Positions 1 to 9,459 are shown, counted from the first letter of the stretch. The stretch: 54,587 nucleotides of DNA from Prevotella sp. (GCA_017623155.1 JAGAPR010000050.1:1-54587); one strand, 5' to 3'. Notes: a model not told the origin generated them from the letters alone. Translations and numbers: made by a program.

Positions 1-2
1 GC

Positions 3-161
3 GGCGCATGGATGAAGAACGGCGGCACCGTCGGTCACGGTATATGGAAGTTGCGAAGAGTGATGCGGCTGTTGAGAAGTTATCCCGAAGAGGCTCTGTG
101 CGAACCGATATTCAGGGTGTATCATCTGTTTTGGAGAATTATGCATAAATCCCGTAAATAG
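3..161 (+). CDS. 3' end of a gene cut by the window start, product unknown
   Basis: An open frame runs from the left edge to TAG at 159-161. The visible 52 residues are rich in Trp, Ile, Phe, Arg and Leu and end in a basic tail (IMHKSRK), as seen at the end of some membrane-associated enzymes. I do not recognise the family. A second open frame (ending at 148) overlaps it, but its product is almost purely charged and looks like a shadow. The choice of frame rests on composition alone. Confidence 0.4.
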   Translation, partial: GAWMKNGGTVGHGIWKLRRVMRLLRSYPEEALCEPIFRVYHLFWRIMHKSRK

Positions 162-186
162 CAATAGAATGAGAAACATTGATTTT

Positions 187-274
187 GTTACTTGGCCCAA
201 GTAACAACGTTACGTGGCTCAAACGACATTGTTACAAGGTTCAGGTCACAATGGTACTTCGGCCGGGTAACATT
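187..274. repeat. Array A1: four 19-bp quasi-palindromes at 22-bp period
   Basis: Units lie at 187-205, 209-227, 231-249 and 253-271, each followed by 3 bp (aac, att, aat, att). The first unit is GTTACTTGGCCCAAGTAAC, with GTTAC/GTAAC arms round a GGCC-type centre. Unit 1 plus flanks (185-207) is an 11-bp inverted repeat round one base. The other units keep the arms with one to three changes. The array ends 28 bp before the ATG of the helicase gene, so it occupies that gene's promoter region. The same family recurs at 41153-41237. Confidence 0.9.
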
Positions 275-299
275 TCAAAAAAACTTTTTTTGATATACA

Positions 300-2615
300 A
301 TGATCCGTCTTCACGACTATCAGAACGACATTAAGTCGCGTCTTTTTGAAGCGTGGCAGAGATGTCGCAGTGTGATGTTGCAGATGCCTACGGGCACCGG
401 CAAGACGCATGTGCTGGCCGCGGTGGTAAATGAAGAATGTAGAATGAAGAGCCAACGGTCGACGCAAGTCAACGAAGAATTTGCCCATAAGCCTGCTTCT
501 GTCTGCATCATCGCACATCGCCGTGAGCTTGTCGCGCAGATAGAGGAGACCGTATCACGATTTGGAATAGACAGAGATGATTGTCGTGTGCGGGTGATGT
601 CCATTCAGTGGCTTTCACGACATTGGGATGATGTGGATGTTGCCCCCCGGCTTGTGATTATCGACGAGGCGCATCATGCCGTTGCGGAGACATACAGGGA
701 GATGTGGCACAGATGGCCGGAAGCGAGATTTCTCGGACTTACGGCAACACCGTGCAGAATGAGCCATAGAGGATTTACAGACTTGTTCGACTTGTTGATT
801 TGTTCGTGGAGCATTGCCGAGTTCATTGAGCGCGGCTGTCTGTCGGCGTTCGATTATGTGTCGATAAGGCAGGGGAGCGACGATCAGAGACTTATCGACT
901 CTCTCGAAAAACGCGGTGCCGACGGCGACTATCAGATTAAGGAGATGAACACCGTGCTTAACCGTCATTCAAGCATAGAGCGGTTGTATCGCAGCATGGA
1001 CAGGTTTGCTCATGGAAAGAAAGGCATAGTATATGCCATCGGCATCGGGCACGCGCGACGAATTGCGGAATATTACAGCAGCAGAGGTGTTAATGCGGTG
1101 CCGATAGATAGTAAGACACCGGCTGCTGAGCGCAAACGGTTTGTAGAGGCTTTCAAGTCGGGAGCGATACAGGTGCTTGTGAATGTGGATATTTTCAGCG
1201 AGGGCTTCGACTGTCCCGATGTGGAGTTCGTGCAGTTGGCGCGGCCTACGCTTTCGCTTGCGAAATATCTGCAACAGGTGGGTCGCGGATTGAGAAAAGC
1301 CGCAGGCAAGGATAGTTGCATGATTATAGACAATGTTGGACTCTACCGCGTGTTCGGATTGCCTGTTGCCGACCGCGATTGGGATATGATGTTCCGTGGA
1401 GATATTTCCGGTAAGGGGATGCCCGCCGAACCGGTATCCGATATAACAGTTGTCGCACAGCAACCGATGAGAGTGTTGCCCGCGAATGATGACAGTGAGA
1501 TGGAGCTTATCGTGTCGCACGACAATCTGCTGTCTGCGATTACCGAACTGCGGGAAACACGACAACCTGCTACTCCAAAGCTCTCCGGCCTAAAAGCGTG
1601 GCAGGACCGGAATACCGGACTCTGGGGATTGAAAACCGGCCGGAGACACACCGCGAAAGCCGAGTTTGCGACCGTGTTTGATATCCGATACGGCATGGCG
1701 GCTGTGAGATATAGGAATAATCTCTGCGCGCTGGTCAATGCCTCGGGAGAATGTTTGTGGCTGAAAGGGAATTATCGGTCAATGAAATTCTTACGCAATA
1801 ATTTTATTGCCGTTCAGACAGCAGACGGAAAGCATTGTTTCGTCGACTTATACAGCAGGCAGAAGTATGACGAACGCCCGGAGATAAAGCGTTTCGGAAG
1901 TGTCGAACTGCTGAAAATAGGGCACACGTATTACAGTCGCACGAAGCATTGTTATGTAAACAATAGGAATATAAACACCGACTATATACTAAACCGTAAG
2001 TTTTATATAGCCATATTTGACAACAATCTTCTTGATACATGCGGCATCGGAGCATCAAATACAGACGGGTACATGCAGGGATACGCATGCCTGCTCAGCG
2101 GCGACTATGACGAATATTACCGGATACACCGTTGGCTGGCGGATGGGAGCATAGTCATCGCAGACAGTAAATCAAACTATTACCATGCCGTTGACGGTAA
2201 AGAAAAGAACTATATCGGGTGTTGTGACACTGTCGCAAACGCGGCGAAGTGTCGTGAAACGATAGACCGTATGGCACAGGCGGCGATAGAGAGCCGGCAA
2301 AAGCAGGATAAGGCAAAAGCAGAAAAGCGCCTGCAGCTGCTTACTAATTCGGAAGATATCATGCCTTTCCGCTCCGGAATGAAATGGGGATTGAGAGTGG
2401 GAAGCCACATCGTTGTTCCGCCTATTTACAGGAATGTAAAATCACCGGTAGGCAAATATTGCGCCGTGGAGAAATATCATGGCCTTTGGGGTGTCGTGGC
2501 ATTAGACGGCACATTGATGGTAGAACCGCGCTATTCGGATATAGAGATAAGCATTCAAGGTATTGTCACGGGGACAAAAACCACGGGAAGCAAAGTGTCG
2601 TTAAAGTTGCCTTGA
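300..2615 (+). CDS. DEAD/DEAH superfamily 2 helicase with C-terminal WG repeats
   Basis: A 771-residue protein. The N-terminal half is a superfamily 2 helicase: Q-motif-like start (LHDYQ), Walker A MPTGTGKT with Lys35, Walker B DEAH at 123-126, motif III GLTATP near 149, and a C-terminal helicase domain ending in the arginine-finger motif VGRGLRK near 330. From about 430 the helicase fold stops. The rest contains WG-type repeats such as GLWGLKTG, MKWGLRVG and GLWGVV followed by PRYSDIE, which usually form beta-rich binding modules. The ATG at 300 follows array A1 closely. It is convergent with the minus-strand defence genes and ends at a shared terminator. The family is likely to act on DNA or RNA; the substrate is unknown. 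A role in defence is an inference from position. Confidence 0.85.
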   Translation: MIRLHDYQNDIKSRLFEAWQRCRSVMLQMPTGTGKTHVLAAVVNEECRMKSQRSTQVNEEFAHKPASVCIIAHRRELVAQIEETVSRFGIDRDDCRVRVMSIQWLSRHWDDVDVAPRLVIIDEAHHAVAETYREMWHRWPEARFLGLTATPCRMSHRGFTDLFDLLICSWSIAEFIERGCLSAFDYVSIRQGSDDQRLIDSLEKRGADGDYQIKEMNTVLNRHSSIERLYRSMDRFAHGKKGIVYAIGIGHARRIAEYYSSRGVNAVPIDSKTPAAERKRFVEAFKSGAIQVLVNVDIFSEGFDCPDVEFVQLARPTLSLAKYLQQVGRGLRKAAGKDSCMIIDNVGLYRVFGLPVADRDWDMMFRGDISGKGMPAEPVSDITVVAQQPMRVLPANDDSEMELIVSHDNLLSAITELRETRQPATPKLSGLKAWQDRNTGLWGLKTGRRHTAKAEFATVFDIRYGMAAVRYRNNLCALVNASGECLWLKGNYRSMKFLRNNFIAVQTADGKHCFVDLYSRQKYDERPEIKRFGSVELLKIGHTYYSRTKHCYVNNRNINTDYILNRKFYIAIFDNNLLDTCGIGASNTDGYMQGYACLLSGDYDEYYRIHRWLADGSIVIADSKSNYYHAVDGKEKNYIGCCDTVANAAKCRETIDRMAQAAIESRQKQDKAKAEKRLQLLTNSEDIMPFRSGMKWGLRVGSHIVVPPIYRNVKSPVGKYCAVEKYHGLWGVVALDGTLMVEPRYSDIEISIQGIVTGTKTTGSKVSLKLP

Positions 2616-2631
2616 AACGGCTTCAAACTTG

Positions 2632-2686
2632 AAAAATAGGCTGTGTCAAAATGCAGATGAAGCGCATTTTGACACAGCCTATTTTT
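2632..2686. terminator. Bidirectional intrinsic terminator with 23-bp stem
   Basis: Perfect 23-bp arms (2632-2654 and 2664-2686) enclose a 9-nt loop, with A-run and T-run ends that give a U-tract in both directions. It lies between the convergent helicase (ends 2615) and DUF1016 gene (ends 2719). Its core GGCTGTGTCAAAAT also forms the terminator at 34369-34413. Confidence 0.9.
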
Positions 2687-2718
2687 GTTTTGCAATTCTT
2701 CTCCCATTACTTTATTGG

Positions 2719-3813
2719 TCAGACTGTGTCTGATTTTTTAGTGTCTGCCTTTAATTCTATTTCCGCAATGGTTCTGTCAACTACTTCCTGCAACTGGTAT
2801 GAAGCAACTCCGATTGGGCGTTCTATACCTCTGAGCGACCATTCAACAGTCGTTTTATCGTGTGATTTGCAAATCAGAACTCCAATTGAGGGATTGTCAT
2901 CAGATTGTTTAAGCAATTCATCGGCTGCTGACACATAGAAATTAAGTTTTCCTGCAAACTCAGGTATGAAATCGACGACTTTCAGTTCTATGACAACATA
3001 ACATTTCAAGAACGTGTGATAAAATAACAAATCAGGGAAATAAGATTTACCATTAGGCATTCTCAATTCCGTTTGTCTTCCTACAAAAGCAAAACCTTTA
3101 CCGAGTTCCAAAAGAAAGCGTGTAATATTATTTACCAAAGCATCTTCCAATTCTTTTTCATCATAGTCTCTCTGTATGTTTAGAAAACTGAAGTTATATG
3201 GATCTTTCAGTATGTTTTGCGCAAGACTTCTCTGTGGTAAAGGCAACTTTGAGGAAAAATTGGTTATTGCATTACCTTGGATTTTGTAAAGATTTGCATT
3301 CAGATTGCTCTCCAATACACTTCTGCTCCAATTATTATCCACGGTCTTGTGAATATAGAACAGAGCTTCCTCCACAGACTTACATTTGGAAATAATATCT
3401 GTGTGATGTCGCCATGGAATCATTGCGAAGAAATCCGGTATCAGAGATATTTTACCAGCTTGGTAAAATAATTCCGGTTTAGTCTTTATGGCTTCTTGAT
3501 AGAAAGCAAACCAACGTCTCATAAAGTATAGATTGACCGTTGATAATCCTTTCACGTTAGGAAAGGATACTCTAAGATCAAGGCTAAGCTGCTTTATAAC
3601 TCCCGTTCCCCAAACCTGTTCTGGTTTCTTCTCAACCAAGTCCTGCCCCATGCTCCAATAGAACTCAAGCATGGCGCGGTTTACCTGTACGGCCGCTTTT
3701 ACCTGACTTTTCTGAAACCGTTTCTTGATGTCGGAAAGCCATTTCAAATAGGCTTTATCGACAATTATTCCATCTCTGTTTATAAATGTAGGTTTATCCA
3801 TATTATTATTCAT
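2719..3813 (-). CDS. DUF1016 (YhcG-like) PD-(D/E)xK nuclease
   Basis: 364 residues, the usual length for the DUF1016/YhcG family. The N-terminal half (about 20-180) is the DUF1016 N domain, with typical text around FYWSMGQDLV and NVKGLSTVNLYFMRRW. The C-terminal half is the nuclease fold: Asp261 in YFPDLLFYH and Glu276-x-Lys278 in VVIELK make the PD-ExK catalytic triad, so it looks active. Its start overlaps the truncated RhuM frame by 8 bp, indicating translational coupling. It is the last gene of the minus-strand defence block. YhcG-like proteins often sit inside restriction loci; the role here as an accessory nuclease is an inference. Confidence 0.88.
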   Translation of the reverse strand: MNNNMDKPTFINRDGIIVDKAYLKWLSDIKKRFQKSQVKAAVQVNRAMLEFYWSMGQDLVEKKPEQVWGTGVIKQLSLDLRVSFPNVKGLSTVNLYFMRRWFAFYQEAIKTKPELFYQAGKISLIPDFFAMIPWRHHTDIISKCKSVEEALFYIHKTVDNNWSRSVLESNLNANLYKIQGNAITNFSSKLPLPQRSLAQNILKDPYNFSFLNIQRDYDEKELEDALVNNITRFLLELGKGFAFVGRQTELRMPNGKSYFPDLLFYHTFLKCYVVIELKVVDFIPEFAGKLNFYVSAADELLKQSDDNPSIGVLICKSHDKTTVEWSLRGIERPIGVASYQLQEVVDRTIAEIELKADTKKSDTV

Positions 3814-4129
3814 ATTTTTCAGTTTTTACAGAGTTCACGCGATAGCCAACAGAAATGATGGCATCGAGAGAATAGAATTTTGTATTATATTTCTTTCCAT
3901 CCTCAGCAGTATGTGCAAAATTTGCACATACTGATTCCTGCTGTAATTCAGATGACTCAAATATGTTTTTGAGATGTTTGGAAACCACGGTCCTGTCCAC
4001 TCCGAAAAGCTGCGCCATCGCTTTCTGTGTACACCAGATTGTTTCATCCTTAATGATTACCTGCACCTTGCCGGTTTCATCAGGGAGATTGTATAATATG
4101 TATTGTATTTCGTTCGGCATGGTAATCAT
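3806..4129 (-). CDS. Truncated RhuM-family protein (N-terminal domain only)
   Basis: 107 residues that match the N-terminal part of RhuM-family proteins and align to residues of about 35-140 of the intact RhuM at 9460-10530: IIKDETIWCTQKAMAQLFGV versus the intact copy's IWLTQKLMAMLYGV, and FYSLDAIISVGYRVNS versus HYSLEMIIAVGFKVNS. Homology stops right after VNS; seven further residues (VKTEKYE) precede the stop, and the roughly 220-residue C-terminal part is missing. The start overlaps the TIR stop by 4 bp (ATGA) and the end overlaps DUF1016 by 8 bp, so the fragment is still read within the operon. MPNE at 4120 is an alternative start. It may be a relic or a surviving DNA-binding domain. Confidence 0.75.
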   Translation of the reverse strand: MITMPNEIQYILYNLPDETGKVQVIIKDETIWCTQKAMAQLFGVDRTVVSKHLKNIFESSELQQESVCANFAHTAEDGKKYNTKFYSLDAIISVGYRVNSVKTEKYE

Positions 4130-4905
4130 ATTTTGGTTGTTAAATCAAAGAATTCATTTTTTGCTTTATTGAAATTTGGCCAGTCAGGTATTAGCTCATA
4201 AAACTCACACAATTCTTGATACAATTCATCTAATTTATTTCCGTCTGTAATAGCTGCGCCCTGTTTAACCACATTAAGAAATCCCATTTGCTCAAAAGTT
4301 ATTTTTGGAAGAGTAAATGGTAAAATCCTATTGTGTTCCAAAGCCCAAGCTGCTCCCATCTCATTTTTACAAACATCACTCTGATTATAGTTTTCAGAAA
4401 TGAAAAGAAGAATGAAATCACAATCTCTCATATTCTCTACAATCTTTTCACGAAAATCATCCCCTGTTCTAATTGTAGAAGTATTCAAAGTACAGAATAT
4501 ATCACTATCCTTAAAACCACAACCAACTTTCAATATTTCTTTAATAAAGCCATTGACTATTGTTTCATCCAAATGAGAGTGACTGATAAAGATTTTTCTT
4601 TTGCCTTTTTTTGCATCAATATATTTATTCTTTAATATGCTTGTTATAGCATTTACGGCTCCAAATTGGCAAGGTAAAACACAATTGTTATATGGATTTT
4701 TAATATATTGTAACTCCTGCATTAAACGTTGGAAACATTCAGGCTCAATATCCTTTATTTCCAATGTCAATTGATTTAAAATATTGATTAAAGCATCTCT
4801 TCCTGGACAGCAAGAACTACAAGGTATTCCAGACCGCATCTCATTTATGGCTTTAGCAACATTATTACATGCTATAGCCGCATTCTCTATTATTCTTTTA
4901 TTCAT
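4126..4905 (-). CDS. TIR-domain protein, probable defence effector
   Basis: 259 residues. The TIR fold begins at KIFISHSHLDE (105-114) and continues through a DIFCTLN strand, RTGDDF loop and DFILLFISENYNQSDVCKNE (163-182). Glu182 sits where TIR NADases have their catalytic Glu, so NAD+ cleavage is plausible, though TIR domains can also only bind. The first 100 residues are helical and carry an unusual cysteine cluster, CSSCCPG (29-35), plus Cys75 and Cys79, which might bind a metal. There is no membrane segment. It lies 71 bp after a DUF2971 gene, is translationally coupled to the RhuM fragment, and is visibly AT-richer than the flanking genes, suggesting transfer. Confidence 0.88.
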   Translation of the reverse strand: MNKRIIENAAIACNNVAKAINEMRSGIPCSSCCPGRDALINILNQLTLEIKDIEPECFQRLMQELQYIKNPYNNCVLPCQFGAVNAITSILKNKYIDAKKGKRKIFISHSHLDETIVNGFIKEILKVGCGFKDSDIFCTLNTSTIRTGDDFREKIVENMRDCDFILLFISENYNQSDVCKNEMGAAWALEHNRILPFTLPKITFEQMGFLNVVKQGAAITDGNKLDELYQELCEFYELIPDWPNFNKAKNEFFDLTTKI

Positions 4906-4976
4906 ATTAGTATTTTTATGTTATATTGTAGTACGAAAAGAAACATTCCTATCAAAAGAGGTTACCACTATTGAGT

Positions 4977-6035
4977 CTATAAGAATACATTTATAGGAAT
5001 ATCCAACATTTTTGCCGTATCAGATAATATTCTTTTTAATTCATCAGAAGCCTTAATTCCAACAATAATTTTTTTCGCAAATGGGAATGGTATTTTATGG
5101 TTAACCCTTTCTGAGACATATGAATCTACAACCAATCTCCACTCTTGTTCATATTGCCACGGAAGTTGTTTTGTGATAATTGCTCTAAATGCCTTTATGT
5201 TAATATCACAAATCTGTTTCTTGTCACAAGAACCTTTTGAGATAGCGTAACACAATGTTTTGGGGACTTCAACCTGTTTAGATGAATACTGAACAGGAAA
5301 GAAACCATTTATCATTAATCTTCTCTGTTCAAAAGAATGTAAGAAACCATCCTTTTTTAAAATACTATAGTATGGTAGTAAATCTTTATCTTCAACTCTT
5401 TCATCAAATAAAGGAGATATATCGTATTCCACACAAAATCCTTTATGGCTATGAGCATAATGTGCCCACATTAGTTGTTCATAATTTTTGGTATCCCAAA
5501 AATATGATGAAAAACATGCTATTCTATATTTATCAGAAATCCTTGATTGAATATATTGCCTAACTTGCGACCTTTTCTGCCACAATTTTTTCTCGAATGA
5601 TTTTATACTTTTCTTATTTGCATTTTCAACTATTTTCCCAAACTGATAGCTAAAAGAGTTTGTATAAATTTTATTGGAAGTCCTATATATAATATTTTTT
5701 TGTTCTTTCGTAAATATTGCTGTTTTTTTTAATGCCTTTATTGTATAATACCGTTCAAACTCATCACTATCAAAGGTGAGATAACAATCATAAGGGTCGT
5801 TGAATGTATCTGGCGATGCTAACCATAATAATTTATTTTGCACATCCGAAACGTTTTCAATAGTAGGTGCATAAAACTTATGTAGACTATAAGGACAATG
5901 TTTCTTTTTTATTTCAGACATATTTGGGAAATCCAATGTCGATATAGAGCAATTATTGTCCTCCTCTATTGAGAAAATATCATTAATAAGCCTGTATTGC
6001 CAGGACATCTTTTGATCTTTGCTATAATATGTCAT
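4977..6035 (-). CDS. DUF2971 domain protein
   Basis: 352 residues with the DUF2971 signature: KLLWLASPDTFNDPYDC near 75, IACFSSYFWDTKNYEQLMWAHYA near 180 (first part of a longer conserved block ending HKGFCVEYD), and PWQYEQEWRLVV near 310. The biochemical activity of DUF2971 is not known to me; the family occurs scattered in accessory and defence loci. The start overlaps the methyltransferase stop by 14 bp, so it is expressed with the restriction-like genes. It is strikingly AT-rich. A functional pair with the TIR protein directly downstream is an inference from adjacency. Confidence 0.85.
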   Translation of the reverse strand: MTYYSKDQKMSWQYRLINDIFSIEEDNNCSISTLDFPNMSEIKKKHCPYSLHKFYAPTIENVSDVQNKLLWLASPDTFNDPYDCYLTFDSDEFERYYTIKALKKTAIFTKEQKNIIYRTSNKIYTNSFSYQFGKIVENANKKSIKSFEKKLWQKRSQVRQYIQSRISDKYRIACFSSYFWDTKNYEQLMWAHYAHSHKGFCVEYDISPLFDERVEDKDLLPYYSILKKDGFLHSFEQRRLMINGFFPVQYSSKQVEVPKTLCYAISKGSCDKKQICDINIKAFRAIITKQLPWQYEQEWRLVVDSYVSERVNHKIPFPFAKKIIVGIKASDELKRILSDTAKMLDIPINVFL

Positions 6036-9000
6036 ATTCTTCGTGTGTTATTGGGGCTTGAGGGTCAACAATTAGAACTTCATCGTAGGTGAGACCATAA
6101 AGATGATAGACTAACAAGTCGATTTGTTGCTCTAAATCAGAAGTATTTGCAGAAGGTGTATTCTTTTTTGTATTAAGGATATCTTCTACTATTCTATCTA
6201 TTGTTTGTCTCGCAAAATCCGATACAACAGGCAAAGGAAATTCCTTAATATCTTGAACAAGTATTTTGGGGAATGCTCCTTTCGTAGCTTTTGGGGAATG
6301 GTTAAAGTGATAAAATGTTGCTAACTTTGAATTAAGAATAGCAAGACAAACATTAATACTATATAATGGACTATCTTTGACAATAATAACTGCAGGATCA
6401 TTATATAATTCTTCAGAGGTTATTGTTGCATAAATTGAAGGATTCGTTATTTCTCTAACAAGCAACCTTTTCCCGATAAAAAACTTCGGGTTTCTTGGGT
6501 TGGCAATTCCATCACAATAATCTATATATTCTTGTCCATTCCACTTTAATGCGAATCTATTAACATCTTCTCCCCATAACCATTTCTTTAAACCATCATG
6601 AAAAGAGTTATAATGATAAGCTCTTGATTCTATTATTTCCCGAGATTGGCCTTTATACTTATCATATGCTATAAGTCCTTGACTTAACTCAGGAAACAAT
6701 TTCTCCAATTTTGTTCTATCTTCACAAATATGGTTCACAACATTTATTTTATCATCGGACAACATAAACGCTAACCCCCAATTTTGGTTCATATTGACAA
6801 GACTCTTTGAAGATAGGCTGTTACGTTCTTTGGCGACTAATTCATTAAAAGACAAAGCACCTGATGTGTTTCTATAGCCAATTGAATTAATGTCGTTTTT
6901 CAAACACTTCTTCTGCCAAGTATTTATAGTATTTCTAACAACAGCAGATTCAAATACAGGAAATTTAGTACAGTCAAGAATTTCAATTATATTCCATGTT
7001 TTAAGTATTTGGATTCTGTATTTTGCTGCAAATGTATTAAAAAGATATGTATTAGGAATTATGTAAGACAGAATTCCATTTCCAATAGTTGCCTTTTCTG
7101 CTATTTGTATGAAATAATAATATATCTCATAGTCTGGAACATTACCCAAATGTTTTACTACATTTTTGCGATATTCTCCTTTTATAGATACACCATACGG
7201 CGGATTCCCTATCACAATATCAAATCCATCCTTCACTCCAAACATCCATTCTGAGTCAAAGAAAGGTGACGAAGTATTTTGATCAAACATATCCCATGAA
7301 GCTAATTGCTGCGCCTCAGCATTGCCCACGGCTCCGCAATCTTTTAGCATATCGGCTATTTCAAGACGCAAATCATCTACAATCTGACGATATTTTCGTT
7401 TTGTCTTAACTGTCTTTGCTCCAAATATCTTATGCTTGGCTGTTTTCAGTTCTTTTTCTTTTGCCTTAATTACATCACTGTCAAACAAAGAAGTGCTCTT
7501 TTTATCAAGTCCTATCAGCGTATTGGCAGCCACAAACTTGGCTTCAAGATTTGGCAGCGGACGGATGCCGAAGTTGTCAGCCGGATTGTTGTTGGTCATT
7601 TGGTCGACAACCAAAGAGATAAAGAAACGCAACTTGCTTATCTGTATGGCAATAGGTTGGATATCTACTCCATAGATACAGTTCTCTATAAGGTAGAGTT
7701 TGCGGGCATAATCCGGACGGTTGATATTTTCATCAAAGCTGCGATATATATCCGCTTTCATTTCCTCACGTTCAGCCGAAGATGCTGTGCGATAGGCCTC
7801 CGATGTCTCATTGATGGCCTTGTTGAGCATCATCTCTCTCCATTGCGTATTGCCGGGGTCGATACGGTTGAGGATATGCACCATCTGCTGTAATATACCC
7901 ATGGGGAAAGCGCCTGACCCGCATGCCGGGTCAAGTATCTTGCAGTTGTAGAGTGACTGCATGATGCTTTTACGCTGTGCATCGGTAAGTTCAACTTCGT
8001 CATCAGAATATTGTAGCAACTGGCGGAACTGAGGTTCCAACTCTTCTCCGACAGTCCGTTTAAGATGTGCCACAAGGCTCTCATCTACCATATACTGCAC
8101 AATCTCACGTGGAGTATAGAACGAGCCTGTCTGTTTGCGGGCTGTGGTCTGGGTCTCCGGATTGTAGGACGCCAAAAGATTTTCAAACACCTTGCCCAAC
8201 AGCTCCGGGTCGAGCGAAACCTCTTGGTCGAACGGCGTATTTTCCTCTACGGTAAAATTGTAACGCTTCAGAATATTTATTAACCCGCTGACTTTTACGG
8301 TCTTTTTTTTCTTATCATTATACCATACAGACAAATCCACATTTGTTTCAGGAATAAAAAACAAGAAGTCTGGAAGATATAATGACTTCTTCGATTTCTC
8401 ATTATCACTGAATCCATCATAATACATTCCATTGTCCTTTACATCCAAGCAATCAAACAAACCACCATTCAGGAAAGGAACCGTCTTATTTGCCAAGTCA
8501 ACAAACAATTGCGGGTTTTTGAAATAGTATTCATAACGCATGAGTTTGTTGTTGTCATAATCACTGCCCTTTTTCCTGAAATGACGTTCCGAAAGTTCTT
8601 CACTTCCTTCCGGCGTGATGGGACTGTTCAGCATAGCAAAGAAAAGGTTTTGCAATATGGCTGTATAATACTTAACCTCGCCCACATCGTGCAACAATCC
8701 TCCCATTAAATACGGCTTGAAGTCTTTAAGCAGGTTATCTTTCAGATAGTTCTCATCAAAGAACTCCTCCGGTATCAAATGCCGTTGTTTCAGAAACCAC
8801 ACAAAAATAAGGCGGGTAATCAGACGGATTGCCCCTTCATTATTGAATTTGTCATCATCCTCTTTGTCATTAATGTCATTGGGGAACCGTATGATTTTGA
8901 TAGCCCACGCATACCAGTCGCTAAGTTCATTGTAGAATTCCTTAGTCAGCACTTCTACAGAGAAACGGCTGCGCAAATCATCAGCATTAACCACACGGTC

Positions 9001-9447
9001 TTTTTTATCCAGATACTTCTTTGGGGTATAGTCTGCTATTCCTTCTCCAAGGAAATAGCTGTATCTGCGAGGGTTGCTGTAATTACGTGTCACTCGTGCC
9101 GAGTTTTCTTTTTCATCAAGAGTGATTTCAATCAGGGAGAAACGATAGTTGTCATTGTTGTCTTCGGGAACAAAAACGATTAAGGCACGGTCTTCCGTTT
9201 CATCGGCAAGCATACGGAATGCCTCCTTTGAAAGCGACACTCTGGCATCGTTTTTCGAATTGTGCTTTACTTCATATACCACCAAATCGAGTTCGGCTGA
9301 TGTACCTAACTTGACTGCTTGGGTGCTATATGTCATTTTCGTGTAGAAAGTGACAGGTTCCTCTGTCGGAACAAAATCATCCGGCAGGAAACTGTGTTGC
9401 AGGAAGTGTACAAACTCCTGACGGTTGTATGCTTTGTTGAATTCCAT
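6022..9447 (-). CDS. Eco57I-type N6-adenine DNA methyltransferase, possible IIG-like fusion
   Basis: 1141 residues. The methyltransferase core has motif I DPACGSGAF (about 505-512) and catalytic motif IV NPPYG (about 746), with the lead-in QTGSFYTPREIVQYMVDESL typical of Eco57I-class enzymes. This predicts N6-adenine methylation of DNA. The C-terminal 350 residues should hold the target recognition domain. At the N-terminus, Asp54 and Glu59-x-Lys61 in ELDLVVYEVKH resemble a PD-ExK site, so a nuclease domain is possible but unproven. The gene starts 12 bp after the RhuM gene and belongs to the same transcription unit as the PLD-helicase, which would supply ATP-dependent translocation and cleavage. 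Confidence 0.85.
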   Translation of the reverse strand: MEFNKAYNRQEFVHFLQHSFLPDDFVPTEEPVTFYTKMTYSTQAVKLGTSAELDLVVYEVKHNSKNDARVSLSKEAFRMLADETEDRALIVFVPEDNNDNYRFSLIEITLDEKENSARVTRNYSNPRRYSYFLGEGIADYTPKKYLDKKDRVVNADDLRSRFSVEVLTKEFYNELSDWYAWAIKIIRFPNDINDKEDDDKFNNEGAIRLITRLIFVWFLKQRHLIPEEFFDENYLKDNLLKDFKPYLMGGLLHDVGEVKYYTAILQNLFFAMLNSPITPEGSEELSERHFRKKGSDYDNNKLMRYEYYFKNPQLFVDLANKTVPFLNGGLFDCLDVKDNGMYYDGFSDNEKSKKSLYLPDFLFFIPETNVDLSVWYNDKKKKTVKVSGLINILKRYNFTVEENTPFDQEVSLDPELLGKVFENLLASYNPETQTTARKQTGSFYTPREIVQYMVDESLVAHLKRTVGEELEPQFRQLLQYSDDEVELTDAQRKSIMQSLYNCKILDPACGSGAFPMGILQQMVHILNRIDPGNTQWREMMLNKAINETSEAYRTASSAEREEMKADIYRSFDENINRPDYARKLYLIENCIYGVDIQPIAIQISKLRFFISLVVDQMTNNNPADNFGIRPLPNLEAKFVAANTLIGLDKKSTSLFDSDVIKAKEKELKTAKHKIFGAKTVKTKRKYRQIVDDLRLEIADMLKDCGAVGNAEAQQLASWDMFDQNTSSPFFDSEWMFGVKDGFDIVIGNPPYGVSIKGEYRKNVVKHLGNVPDYEIYYYFIQIAEKATIGNGILSYIIPNTYLFNTFAAKYRIQILKTWNIIEILDCTKFPVFESAVVRNTINTWQKKCLKNDINSIGYRNTSGALSFNELVAKERNSLSSKSLVNMNQNWGLAFMLSDDKINVVNHICEDRTKLEKLFPELSQGLIAYDKYKGQSREIIESRAYHYNSFHDGLKKWLWGEDVNRFALKWNGQEYIDYCDGIANPRNPKFFIGKRLLVREITNPSIYATITSEELYNDPAVIIVKDSPLYSINVCLAILNSKLATFYHFNHSPKATKGAFPKILVQDIKEFPLPVVSDFARQTIDRIVEDILNTKKNTPSANTSDLEQQIDLLVYHLYGLTYDEVLIVDPQAPITHEEYDIL

Positions 9448-9459
9448 ATTGTGGCAATC

